Shown piece after piece: positions 43,985 through 53,774 of a DNA stretch of 64,000 bases. The DNA is from Tuctoria greenei (taxonomy: Eukaryota; Streptophyta; Magnoliopsida; Poales; Poaceae), in assembly GCA_036927565.1 (NCBI GenBank), contig JAYESD010000011.1:96509178-96573177 (forward strand). The letters are read 5' to 3'. The notes under the pieces are model-generated. The model worked only from the letters and a program-made list of their open reading frames with translations. It was not told the DNA's origin and ran no database searches. How positions within the stretch are numbered: the stretch's first letter is position 1; every line of letters begins with the position of its first letter. The position numbers and the translations under genes were made by a program.

Positions 43985-44416
43985 GGAGGTAGAACATAAG
44001 GTGAGAGAGAGTGAGATGGAGGTGTAGTAGGAGAGATGGACATAGGTTGAGAGAGAGAGAGGTGAGATAGAGGTGGAGTAAGAGAGACATAGATACGGAT
44101 ATATGGAGTGCGAGAGAGAGGGTAAGTGAGAGAGATATAGGATGCTAGAGAGGGAGAGGAAGAGAGAGAAAGTGATAGAGTGGAAGAGAGAGAGAATGAC
44201 ATAAAGGAGAGGAAGAAAGAAATTGTGACAGAAAGAGAGGGAGAGAAAGTGAGTGAGAGGAAGAGAGTGAGAGAATGAGAGAAAGAAAGAGGGGGAGGAA
44301 GAGAGTGTGAGAGAAAGAGATAGAGGGAGAGGGAGAGGAAGAGAGTGAGAGAAAGAGAGAGGGAGAGAAAGAGAGTGAGAGGATGAAAGTTAGAGAGAGA
44401 GGAAGAGTGCGAGATG
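43985..44416. repeat. GA-rich low-complexity block of CACTA-2
   Basis: Counterpart of 34985-35540 in CACTA-1, in the same intron. Confidence 0.9.
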
Positions 44417-44426
44417 AATTTGTAAC

Positions 44427-45309
44427 TGTCGGTGGTTTTGATCCGGCAGATCTCCCGACACTACTAAAGTGTTAGAGGAGTTTGAGGTTCGGTGTGGGCG
44501 CGCGGAGATTCAAGAAGGTGAAGTGTAAATGACATAGTAGACACGAAGATTTACGTGGTTCGAGCCGCCTGATCGTAATACCCTACTCCACGGGATGTGT
44601 TGGTGTTGTATTGGTTGTCTGAGCTCAAAGTGAGTTCAAGGTGTAGAGTGAGCGTGTCTTCGGAGAGTGTATGGAGCTTGTATCGAGCGTGTCCTATGTA
44701 TCGTCGGCCTGTTCTTTTATAGTACAAGGGCAGGCCGTTACAAGTTAGCCTGGCCCGACATGTGGCCCCGGCGGTTTCTGATATTGATACACATTCACCA
44801 CGTTTAATTACCCTTAATGACCGAGTTATGGGCTTTGACAGCACCGTTACTAGTAATTAAGGTCGTTCGATCGTGTGTCATTAATATAGTATTAATGACA
44901 CTTGATCGGGTCTTGAAGTCCTTTATTCCTCTTTGAAGATCCGGAGCCGTTGTGGAGTCTTCCGGAGGTTAGAGGCTGAAGATCCGACGGTTGGACATGT
45001 GGCAGCTCCGGAGTATACTGTGGTAAAAAAATAGGTCCGGAGCTGCCTGACACGTGTCAGTTCCGGAGCTTCCCTCGGTCTGGGGTTAGGTCCGGGGGTG
45101 CTATTTCGGTACATAGCCCGGAGCTTCCCCCTTGTGGGCGGTAGCTCCGGTTTGATAGTACACGTGGCGACCCTGGGACTAACCATGTTAGAGAAGAGGG
45201 TCCGGTTATGTCTGACATGTGGGCCTCCGAAGGTCTTCAAATTAAATAGGTGACTTTCCCTTGAGATCTTTGTAATCTCAAGGGGTGTACGGTTCCCAGG
45301 GTACAGACA
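44427..45309 (-). mobile_element. Solo LTR of a Tat-like Ty3/gypsy family (883 bp)
   Basis: It starts TGTCGG and ends CAGACA, with the 5-bp target duplication GTAAC on both sides (44422-44426 and 45310-45314). No internal sequence remains, the result expected from recombination between two LTRs. It is related to the A LTR and in the same orientation, judged from shared phrases and from the TATA box readable on the minus strand. Confidence 0.93.
44705..44737. promoter_or_regulatory. TATA-box hairpin of the solo LTR
   Basis: CGGCCTGTTCTT (44705-44716) pairs with AAGGGCAGGCCG (44726-44737) around the identical loop TTATAGTAC. Two positions can pair only as G.T wobbles. Compared with the A LTR, two other base pairs changed on both sides of the stem. 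Confidence 0.72.
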
Positions 45310-45544
45310 GTAACATGTCTAACTCTAATGTTCTTTCGACACAAACTCCTTTGACACAGCTACCGGCACCCAGAGGGATGTGCGGAGATGACCTTTTCGG
45401 CTCTCAAGGTAGTCGAGGGGCTAACGTGTACCCTGGTCGGAGTTTGTATTGTGATTGAGACTGTTTTTGCTGCTGTTCTGTTTGTGTTGTGAGCTCACCA
45501 TGTTGTGAGGCAGGAAGTTTCTATTTTTTTTAAAAAAAAAATCA

Positions 45545-45938
45545 AAACATAACATACATTGACTATGGTAATGCTGACGTAAGTTAGCCGAGGTTAACTT
45601 ACGTCGGTCCGACAACACCGATGTAAGTTAGACCACGGAACTTACGTCGGCCCGGCCATAGCCGACATAAGTTAGACCATTAAACTTACCTTAGCTACGG
45701 AAGACCAATGTAAGTACTAACTTACATTGGATACGGACGATCGATGTAATTAAGTGACGACCGACGTAATTAACTTACGTCAGCAACCGATGTAAATTAC
45801 CTTAATTACCTCCAAACTGCCACATCGGCCAATAACTGACGTAATTATGGAAAACCGACATAATTAAGTAACTTACATCGGCTTTGCCCTTAATTATGTC
45901 AGCGCTGGCCGACGTAATTGATCGTTTTTTTTGTAGTG
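45545..45938. repeat. Right subterminal repeats and terminus of CACTA-2
   Basis: The same cttacgtcggcc words as at the left end, about ten copies, then gtaattgatcg, a run of eight T and GTAGTG. Confidence 0.88.
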
Positions 45939-46404
45939 ACACAAGTTCATCAACATTATTAATGATTATAGTAATGCCCATGGATCTTTTTTTAGAAAAA
46001 TCCTCTATCGGTCTCAGCTGTAGTATATGTCCATGTGTGTACAACCTCACACACCATCCACACAGATCTAGACACATGCACATCCATACTCAGCACTATA
46101 ACTACACAAGATTTATAAGACCACGCTATCCTTCGAATGATCAATGAAATTGAAAGTGCATCTAGGCATCCCTTGTGAGCTTTAGTTGATTAATGACAAA
46201 CAAATGAGATCCTAACAAAATTGCTGAGATTAGCATAGGTTTTCAAGAGATTAGAAGGAAATCTCAAAAAGAAAGGAGAATGAGGATCTCAAAGAAAAGG
46301 GGCTCAAGACATAAAAAGAATACTTATTTTGTAAGAAGTGTGTGGGAGAAACACACCTCAAGAGCTTAAGTGAAAGACATTATACTCACTGCACAGAAAT
46401 CAAC

Positions 46405-46890
46405 ATGTGCGGACTAGTCCGATATACAACGGACTAGCCCGATATCTCTCTGACTGAAAATGGACAAGTCCTCCCCTAGTGCGGACTTGTCCGCAGCCCT
46501 TCACAGTTGCACAACACCGAACAAGTCGATATCAACCAGACTAGTATGATAATCCTCTGGCTAAAATCGGACAAGTCCTCCAAGTCCGGACTTGTCCTTA
46601 GCCCTACAGTTTTTCACTACACCGGACAAGTCCGATATCCATTGGACTAGTCCGAAAACTCTCTGACTAAAATCGGACAAGTCGCTCCAAGTGCGGACTT
46701 TTCTTTAATCCTACACAGTGTTCACCACACCGGACTAGTCCAACATCAACCGGACTAGTCCGAAAAGTTTCTGTGCCCAGATCGGACTAGTCCGCACCTT
46801 AACGGACTAGTCCGGTATCTATCAACCCTTAGGGTTTCTCGCACACAAGCAGACCAGACTACTTCGGTGTCCACCACAGACTAGTCTGAA
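46405..46890. repeat. Array of CGGAC(A/T)AGTCCG palindromes in the C LTR
   Basis: About 17 copies, many with one or two mismatches, at 15-45 bp spacing, with spacers such as gatatc and ctctgactaaaat. Another degenerate copy is at 47590-47601. The array ends about 40 bp before the TATA box. It shares both the motif and the spacer words with the array in the LTR of element B. Confidence 0.9.
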
Positions 46891-46927
46891 CATCGCAAAC
46901 TCTAATGGTAACTTTTGGAAACCCTAG

Positions 46928-46935
46928 TATAAAAA
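46928..46935 (+). promoter_or_regulatory. TATA box of the C LTR
   Basis: TATAAAAA following ccctag, directly downstream of the palindrome array and about 780 nt into the LTR. Confidence 0.65.
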
Positions 46936-47742
46936 GAGGTGTACGACCACACAACTATCTCTTTCGAATCCCTGCATGATCACACCTCCTAAGAGCCCAA
47001 AAATACATCTCTCCACTCATTCTAAACCTAAAAGGATCAAATCTTTGAGCATTAGGGATTGGACAAATGAGAGAATTGTTCCACACGATCTTGAGCTCTT
47101 GGGTTTGACCTCTCGCACACTCTAATTGTTTTATTGTATATATTTTGAGTGTGTTCTGTAGTGTTCATCGCTGTAATTCTTGGGGAGCCCTCAACTTGTG
47201 AGAAGGCCCCTTGAACAAGTTATTTACCCCTGTGATTAGTGGTTGAGAATCGGCCTCCGTGGCGGTTCAACAAGAGAAGGGTTGGTGAAGACTCGGTCCT
47301 CTGAGGACTCCTCAACGGGGTGTAGATTTCCTCTGTGGAATTGAGCCTCGGTACAAAATCCTCTCTCGTGCATCTTTGTTTAATAGTTCATCATATTCTA
47401 GGGTTTGCTTAAACTTGTGTAACTCACGTTGAAATATCGTAATTAAAGTTGATCTTTGCAATACATTGTTTCATTATTGTAATACATTAAAGTTATCAAT
47501 TGCTTTCCGCTGCATAGAATGCTAGAGGTGAAATTAATGATCAATCTTGATCTTTCTAATCCACGTAAATCGAACTATTCCGCACGTACCAGACTAGTCT
47601 GATCTTCCTTGTATTTTATCAGTCTGTTCAGTGTTTCAAGAATCAACAAAGTTTCAAAAATCCTATTCACCCCTCCTCTAGGATACATTCAATTGGTATC
47701 AAAGCCAAACTCTTCAAAGGAGACTCACCACTTGAAGAGACA

Positions 47743-48007
47743 ATGTCGGATATCAAGGATGTACACAAGAACATCAACAACGAGAAGAGTGTTGATGAAA
47801 AGACCCAAAAGCAGAAGAAGCTCCTCGATGCCATTCAAGACTGTGAGGACGATGATGAGGAGATGCTTCAACTCAAGGCTCTTCTCCGGAAGAAGGCACT
47901 ATCTCCAAAAGGAAAGAAGAAGACTCAAGATGAGAAGATGAAGGGAAGTAGGCACACCGACTACTCTCGATATCCTTTTGACTATGAATGTCTAAATTCT
48001 ACTAATA
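47743..48007 (+). pseudogene. N-terminal piece of copia Gag (element C)
   Basis: From ATG 47743 the frame reads MSDIKDVHKNIN and then Lys/Glu-rich sequence with KKLLDAIQDCEDDDEEMLQL, an SKGKKK-type stretch and FDYECLNST. About 88 codons precede the CACTA terminus at 48008, after which the frame continues only by chance. Position right after the primer-binding site and composition identify it as gag. Confidence 0.75.
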
Positions 48008-48834
48008 CACTACGTAATAAAGGCTCATACGAGACGGGCCCAAACGAAGAAGGGAGACGAACAAACTGTGCGTCTCTGTCGTCGCGTCTCACATTACGTT
48101 AGCATCAGAGACGTGCTTCAAGGCGCGTCGCTGATCAAACTAGGTGCGAGACACATTCAAAAGAGGCGCGTCTCCTTTCTTTTTGTCATAACTGACGATC
48201 TTTACGGTGTCATTGGAGATGCCGCTGGTGCGCGTCGCCCACCAGCTTACAAGCATGACAGGCCTTACAAAGCACGTCACAGATATATTGACTAATCCGA
48301 GATGCTCTGTTATGTACCGCATTGCAGATTCATTAACTTATGTGAGACGGGCTTTATAGAAGCTTGTCTCCTTTATTTGGGTTATCCGAGATGCTCTCTA
48401 CTACAGCTCACCGCGGATTGTTTACAGTCACTATAATTAGGAGCTAGCCAGGATTTGGCAGCCGTATTACCAGTGTCAGCAACATACAGTTCATGAACAT
48501 ATGCATAGACAAAATTATCACACGTTAAATTATAATGACCAATCAAATATTACCAAAGTGTCAATCGTGGTTACCAAGTATACTAATTACAAAACAAAGA
48601 CTGTTCATCCTGATTACAATGTAACTAATTACACACATCATAACTATCATCATCTAATCCTTTATGCCGTAGTGAAAATTCTCCCCATCAATGACTTCAT
48701 TGACGATGAGCCTTCATAGCCTCTAAAGCTCCGACTGAGAGATCCTTAAATTCAACTGTAATAAACAGAGGAACAAATTGGTATACAATTGTAATAAACA
48801 CAAGAACTGTTAGTGAATGGAGAACAGAGCTTAC

Positions 48835-49110
48835 TTGTAGCACATGTAGTTGGTGAGCACCTGCAAGGCATCAGCAGAGAAATTGTTCTCATAGTAAAGG
48901 ACATGGTACTGAGCTGGTTTGCTTGTCCAGTAAAAAACAAACAATTTACATTCCACTGATGCTTTTATAGCCTGATATAAAAAACTTGTGAGAGAAACAC
49001 CGATTATCGCATAGGTACCTTGATTCTAGCATGGCTGCAGAGGTAGAAATCAAGCTCAGTTAGATGGCAAATGCTAGTGTCAACCACAGTTTTTGCAGTT
49101 TCAAGGGTTT
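48835..49110 (-). pseudogene. AGO-like: Two PIWI-domain exons of an Argonaute gene (captured fragment)
   Basis: Minus-strand exon 1 (about 49090-49019) reads TVVDTSICHLTELDFYLCSH and is followed by GTACCT. After a 91-nt gap, exon 2 (48927-48835) contains KPAQYHVLYYENNFSADALQ and then VLTNYMCY before GTAAGC. In plant Argonautes the corresponding residues are adjacent and the intron lies exactly here, so gene-like exon borders are kept. Both exons are in the C-terminal part of the PIWI (slicer) domain. Neighbouring Argonaute exons were not found. A direct repeat (gatgagccttcat context at 48705 and 49240) brackets the fragment. It cannot make an active protein. Confidence 0.75.
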
Positions 49111-49314
49111 GCGAATCAGAATTTGTTATACATTGATAGTCCAAACAAATACATTACTTCTGGATTGTACATAAACAAAGAAGATGAATGTATATCGTAA
49201 TGAAAAGTCTCCCTTTGGATCAATGACTTCAATAACGATGAGCCTTCATTGAACATCGTCAAATTCAATAAAACCATTGGAATGCACGCTCTGAGGGCAG
49301 GGTCGAGGCGACGG

Positions 49315-49720
49315 TGTGCTCAGGGGACAGGGTACGCGGCGGCGTGCTCCAGGATGAGCTGGCGGAGGCGCCAGAATGGCGGTTCCTCAACTCTCTATTG
49401 ACAACAGGCCTATGTGCTCCGGGGACAGGGAGAACATACCGATTACCGAGGTCGGGGTCGAGGCGGCGGCGTGCTCTGGGGACATGGGACGAGGCAGCAT
49501 GCTCCAGCATGCTCAACTCTCTAATGACGAAGGTCGGGGTTGACGGCGGGGTAGGGGTTGACATCGATAGCGCGACAATGACGAAGAGCGAGTTGAGAGA
49601 GAGGGACGGCGGTGGCATGCTCCGGGGACAGGGGACAAGGCAGCATGCTCTAGAGTGCTCAACTCTCTGATGACGTGAAGTTCGGGGTCGACGGCGACGG
49701 CGTGCTCTAGATCTGCGGTT
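49315..49720. repeat. GC-rich tandem repeats in CACTA X
   Basis: Three to four diverged units with gtgctccggggacagggga, gcagcatgctc, ctcaactctctgatgacg and ggtcggggtcgacgg. Spacing about 120-150 bp. Open frames here on both strands follow from composition. Confidence 0.7.
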
Positions 49721-49889
49721 TATAGGTCGAGAGAGCGCCCGAAAGCTAAAAAGTTTCGCCAAATGTTGGGAGAGAGTGCGCGATGGACAATATTGTTTGG
49801 CATAAATGAGAGATGTGCCAACGGAAGAAGCGTATCACATTAGCTCTTTGTCAGGAATTGGAGACGGGAATATATAACACACGTCTCAC

Positions 49890-50540
49890 ACTATTTTGTC
49901 GGTAAAACGGGCATCCAATATGCGAAAGATAGGCAACGGTGCTGAAGCAAGGAACATCATTTGTATACTAGATGTTGGCCAACTGCAACTGTGTGCAATG
50001 TCTTATGTGATCGTTGCAACGTGCTTAGCTTTCCACGGTGGGACAAAAGATCTTCGGCGTAAATCAGAGACGGGCCAATGGAAGGTGCATCTTATATTAT
50101 TTTGATGCCCCGGACACCCCGGAGTGCCCTCGATGTGCCACGGTGTGATGAAGCCAATAACAACGTCCAGGACATTTCGGCGTGTCCAACTGGCAACTGT
50201 GTGCATTGTCTTATATGATCGTTGCATTGCACTCAGCTTTTTGAGGTGGAACAAAAGATCTTCGGCGTAAATCGGAGACGAGCCAACTTAAGGCGCGTCT
50301 CACATTAATTTATGGTCGAACGGGCATGCCGTATGTCAAATATGTGCCACGGTGTGCCTGAGCTAGGAACATATTTAGCATCTGGGCATGTCCAATTGTC
50401 AACTGTGCGCAATGCCTTATACAATCGTTGCAACGTGCTCAGCTTTACGAGGTGGGACAAAAACGGAACAAATCGGAGACGAGCCCGTGTAAGGCCCGTC
50501 TCCCTTTTGCTAGATATCAGGTATCTCAGACGCGCCTTTC
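49890..50540. repeat. Subterminal-type repeats of CACTA X, about 180-bp units
   Basis: Three units carry aactgtgtgcaatg, atcgttgcaacgtgctcag, ggtgggacaaaagatcttcg and aaatcggagacgggcc. They end with the GAGACG word found at the left terminus. Confidence 0.75.
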
Positions 50541-50778
50541 TAAAGTTCTTCTCTCATGCTCTCTCCACATTGCCACTCACACGAAATCGTGAACCGTTGC
50601 AGGGATAAACAAACGCAATAACATTGCAATTCACGGATTAATTGGAATTCAGGGATAAACAAACGCAATGACATTGCAATTCACAAATAATTTGCAACTC
50701 AATGAATTTTATAGTTCATACATTGCGTGCCCTCTAATCTAATTTTGAATCTAAACTTATTCCTAAAAATCCCATCGA

Positions 50779-51619
50779 AATCTAAACTGTACCGTCTAGC
50801 TTGCTCCCGAACACGTCTCTTATATTCTCCTGGATCCTAAAAACATTGACATTCTTTTAAATTAATAAATGTCGAAGGAGGAATGAATAACCTACTCAAA
50901 TGTCACTAACTCAAAGTGTCGTCTAACCTTGATAAGTAGATTATAGCAATCATTTTTAACATCGGGCGCATTTGGCTAATGCAGCAAACGCTGAACATCA
51001 AGTAGTATAGTTTTGATTGTAAAACCAGTCCACCACCCCTACGAAATATAATTTAAGCAACATAAGAAACCATTCAAATAAGTTCGGCAACAATTAAGTA
51101 CTAATTACACGAGCAAAATAGGTCTATCTTACAGTCTCTTGATCAAGAATCCCGATGCTGAATGCTCCCGAGCGATGGATATTTTGGTGGAAGAACCCAC
51201 TTGGAAAGGCACATCTTGGAGGCACCAAGGGATAGTCCTCAGAGAAGGAGATTGTCAGGGGGTAGTAACCACCTTCCCATGCAGTCTACAAAGGAAATTC
51301 ATTAATAGGAGGACGATGGTTAAACTCATATTGTGCTTGTTCTTCATGACTTACCACTTCTTTACCGGGACGATGCACTGCCACATCAATAAATCTCCCG
51401 ATTCAGGCTTCGTAGAGAAACCCTACGAATAGAATTGAAAATACCAAAAACAAACAAGATAGAAAAACAAAACTACTGCTAAGTTCATCAGTCCATTGTA
51501 GATCTAGAGATAAACAACCATGCGACCGGTGTGCCATATGTACATACATGGGGATGGTTCTTGCACCACGCCAAGCGCTCCTCCTTCAATTGGCTACGAG
51601 CCAAGGCGATACCAGCCAC
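50779..51619 (-). pseudogene. SCE1-like: SCE1/UBC9-like SUMO-conjugating enzyme gene, copy 1 (captured)
   Basis: Five exons with canonical borders: 51619-51548 (VAGIALARSQLKEERLAW then KNHPH), 51422-51355, 51285-51133, 51038-50928 and from 50836 (DPGEYKRRVREQARRY). Exon 3 is open: 51 codons including SEDYPLVPPRCAFPSGFF. The active-site region reads SGAFSIGIL, where UBC9 enzymes have Cys before the hydrophobic pair, so the catalytic Cys is Ser. The HPN motif is HQN. The start codon is GTG and exon 2 has a 1-nt deletion. Not a working enzyme. It sits between GAGACG repeats of CACTA X. The intact family transfers SUMO to target lysines. Confidence 0.85.
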
Positions 51620-51845
51620 GAACAGCGACGATGAGGACAACGGCGATGGCGAACAGAGGAGGTGGTCGCACTGGAGTTGGTCGATTAGTAAAAGACCATT
51701 GGTTGATTAGTAATGGTGCACCAGAGGCGAAGAGATGAGGGAGATAAATGCGAGACGCGCTGTAACAATGAGAGACGTTCATTAAGCTAAAACACGTCTT
51801 CCATTTTCGAAGAGACGAAGAGAACAATTTGATAACAAAATAAAA

Positions 51846-53667
51846 AAAGATACTGCACCAAAACCTTACAGTGGAAAACTTGTGTTTGAAATGGTCAAGA
51901 ACATTCATATTGCTTTCGGTAAGGGCAAAAATTGTAAAGGAATTAAGAGAAACAAAAGTACATCTTCGGATGATACAACTGACATGGCTTTCAAGAAACA
52001 ATCAATTTTTTTCAAGTAACTTCCCTATTGGAAGAATCTGGAATTTTGCCATAGTATTGATTTGATGTACATTACAAAGAATGTATTTGACAGCATCATT
52101 GGGACCTTGCTAAACATGCCGAGGAAAACAAAGGATGGATTAAATTCACGTATGGACGTGGTAAATCTTGATTTGAGACCAGAGCTTCATCCAGTAGAAA
52201 AGGCGAACGGGAAGCATTACCTTCCCCCAGCCAGCTACAACTTGACGCTAGAAGAGAAAAAAGCAATTTGCGAATGCTTGCGTGGGATCAAAGTGCCCAC
52301 GAGTTTCTCATCCAATATCCACAAACTAGTCTCGATGAAAGACTTGTCCTTATTCGGTTATAATTCTCATGACTGTCACATGATGATGACAGTTTTCCTT
52401 GTCATTGCAATAAGAGTCATCAAACCTGAGCATATAAAAGTTGTCATCACACGTTTGTGTTACTTCTTCAATGCAGTATCACAAAAGGTGATAGCACGTG
52501 AATATTTAGACTATCTGAAAACATAAATCATCAAGACTATGTGCAAGCTTGAGATGTGTTTCCCACCATCCTTTTTTGATATGCAAGTACACCTAATCAT
52601 ACATCTTGTGGATCAGATAAAAGCATTGGGGCCACTATATTTACATCATATGTTTTCGTTGGAGAGATATTTAGGAGTATTAAAATGTTATGTGTGGAAC
52701 CGTGCTCAACTGGAGGGTTCAATTATGGAAGCGTACACCACTGAAGAAGTGATTGAGGGTTGCGCTGATTACATCAAAGATGGAAAAGTGATAGGTGTGC
52801 CTATACCAGTACATGATGGTAGACTACGTGGGAGAGGCAAAGTGGGTAAAAAAACTTTTATCGTTCAAGATTACAAGAATGTACACCGTGTACATTTTTG
52901 TGTACTACAACAGCTCGCAATAGCTGAGTCGTACATCGAGGAACACCAAATTGAGCTTCGTGATAAAAACCAAGACCGCACAGAGGACTGGATCATGAAA
53001 GAGCACAGAAGATGTTTCACTGAATGGTTAATGGACAAAGATATACCATACGGAAACACTATAGAAGAGGCAACAATGAATAAGTTAGCTTCTGGCCCAT
53101 CTGCTTTGGGGACATCATGGCAAGCATATGACATCAATGGTTACACATTTTACACTAAATAAAAAGATGGTAAGAGTGTTGCACAAAATAGTGGTGTTCG
53201 TATTGAGGCTTATGATTCACAAGGGCAAAAGACCACATACTTCGGGTTCATAGAGGAAATATAGGACTCGATTATGCCGAAAGAATGGTAATGCCCGTAT
53301 TTAAGTGCCAATGGGTCAAACATCCTGATGGTGATAAAGTTGACAATTATGGGCTAACACTGGTAGACTTGAATAAAGTGGGTTATAAAGATGACCCGTG
53401 GGTTCTCGCTGATAGTGTTGCACAAGTTTTTTATGTTCAAGATCCAGAAACTGAGAAGATGCACGTAGTTGTTTCTGGAAAGCAAAATATTGTTGGGGTT
53501 GAGAATGTGGGAGATAATGAAGAGGAATATAATCAGTATGAAGAGATGTACATTTTCATCGAACCAGAAAACATCAAGCGCGTAGAGAGAAGCATTAAAA
53601 AGAATTTGAAACCCTATATGCGAGAAGATGTCAATGCTGGAAAAAATGTATATAGCAATGCGAGATG
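51846..53667 (+). pseudogene. TNP2 transposase C-terminal half (DUF4218 and DUF4216), third family
   Basis: It starts in mid-protein near 51846 (GKLVFEMVKNIHIAFGKG) and continues with VNLDLRPELHP, SYNLTLEEKKAICECLRGIK, FGYNSHDCHMMM, VITRLCYFFNAVSQKV, FFDMQVHLIIHLVDQI and HMFSLERYLGVLKCYVWNRA (DUF4218). The segment NGYTFYT leads into DUF4216, with GVRIEAYDSQGQKTTYFGFI and MPVFKCQWV. Breaks: a frameshift near 52010, TAA at 52524 and 53160, TAG near 53262 and a frameshift near 53285. It differs clearly from the CACTA-1/2 TNP2. The N-terminal catalytic half is absent. It lies between the two inverted SCE1-like copies. Confidence 0.85.
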
Positions 53668-53774
53668 ATATATATTGTATATATTTGTATCTTCTGAAAT
53701 CAACTTAGAACAATGCTCTATTTTAGCTTTAGATAGCAAGTTTCAAACATTATTAAATTCAGCTTCTGTTTCGA
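53668..53774. other. Short AT-rich link after TNP2
   Basis: No feature; probably the 3' untranslated region of TNP2. Confidence 0.4.

Larger units (their letters stand above)
41780..45430 (+). pseudogene. TnpA-type gene of CACTA-2, split by a solo LTR
   Basis: Exon-like blocks follow those of CACTA-1 in order: a start MSLKGKGNAVRGFAP (41780), a Ser/Glu-rich block (42020), LRYQVEEPSTEEHTKC (42590), a block with YLALCRHWASDAFI (42905), DEDYDMEDAP (43340), and a charged coiled coil with REGEGEGGAGEVEG (43630-43740). The last exon, near 45330-45430, is beyond the inserted LTR. Frameshifts and stops are present (for example near 42760). The GA-rich intron and the solo LTR lie between the last two exons. 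Confidence 0.72.
37362..45938 (+). mobile_element. CACTA-2, complete between its ends (8.58 kb)
   Basis: The left end CACTACACGAAATCCG (37362) and right end ...CGATCGTTTTTTTTGTAGTG (45938) are flanked by ACA on both sides (37359-37361 and 45939-45941), the 3-bp duplication expected for CACTA transposons. Contents in order: subterminal repeats, a GC-rich then AT-rich segment, an inverted duplicate of its own gene region, the TNP2 3' half, the TnpA-type gene with GA-rich intron and a solo LTR, then subterminal repeats. The TNP2 catalytic half is missing, so it is non-autonomous. Confidence 0.92.
46151..48007 (+). mobile_element. Element C: Ty1/copia 5' LTR, primer-binding site and start of gag
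   Basis: The LTR runs from TGAAAGTGCATC (46151) to ACATTCA (47691), 1541 bp. Next is ATTGGTATCAAAGCC, the usual initiator-Met tRNA primer-binding site of copia elements with one mismatch. Gag follows at 47743. The element is cut at 48007 by a CACTA terminus; its pol and 3' LTR are not in the window. Positions 45942-46150, to its left, hold nothing recognisable. Confidence 0.88.
48008..51830. mobile_element. CACTA X: left terminus, subterminal repeats and captured gene pieces
   Basis: The left end CACTACGTAATAAAGGCTC at 48008 is preceded by ATA (candidate target duplication). It is followed by GAGACGGGC/GCGTCTC words at 48030-48400, 49840-50540 and again at 51745-51815. Between these are Argonaute exons and an SCE1-like gene, both on the minus strand. 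The right terminus is not found. The last repeat word is near 51815, and TNP2 coding sequence starts at about 51846. X may have lost its right end, or the whole 48008-56763 complex may be one rearranged element. Confidence 0.6.

Noticed and set aside
45942..45965. Right flank of CACTA-2 resembles the chitinase words near 36295
   Set aside because: Only about 18 bp agree (cacaagttcatcaac), and the left flank does not supply the preceding chitinase sequence; likely chance.
49265..49762. A 165-codon minus-strand Arg/Pro/Ser-rich frame
   Set aside because: Lies on GC-rich tandem repeats in CACTA X; the reverse strand is also open.
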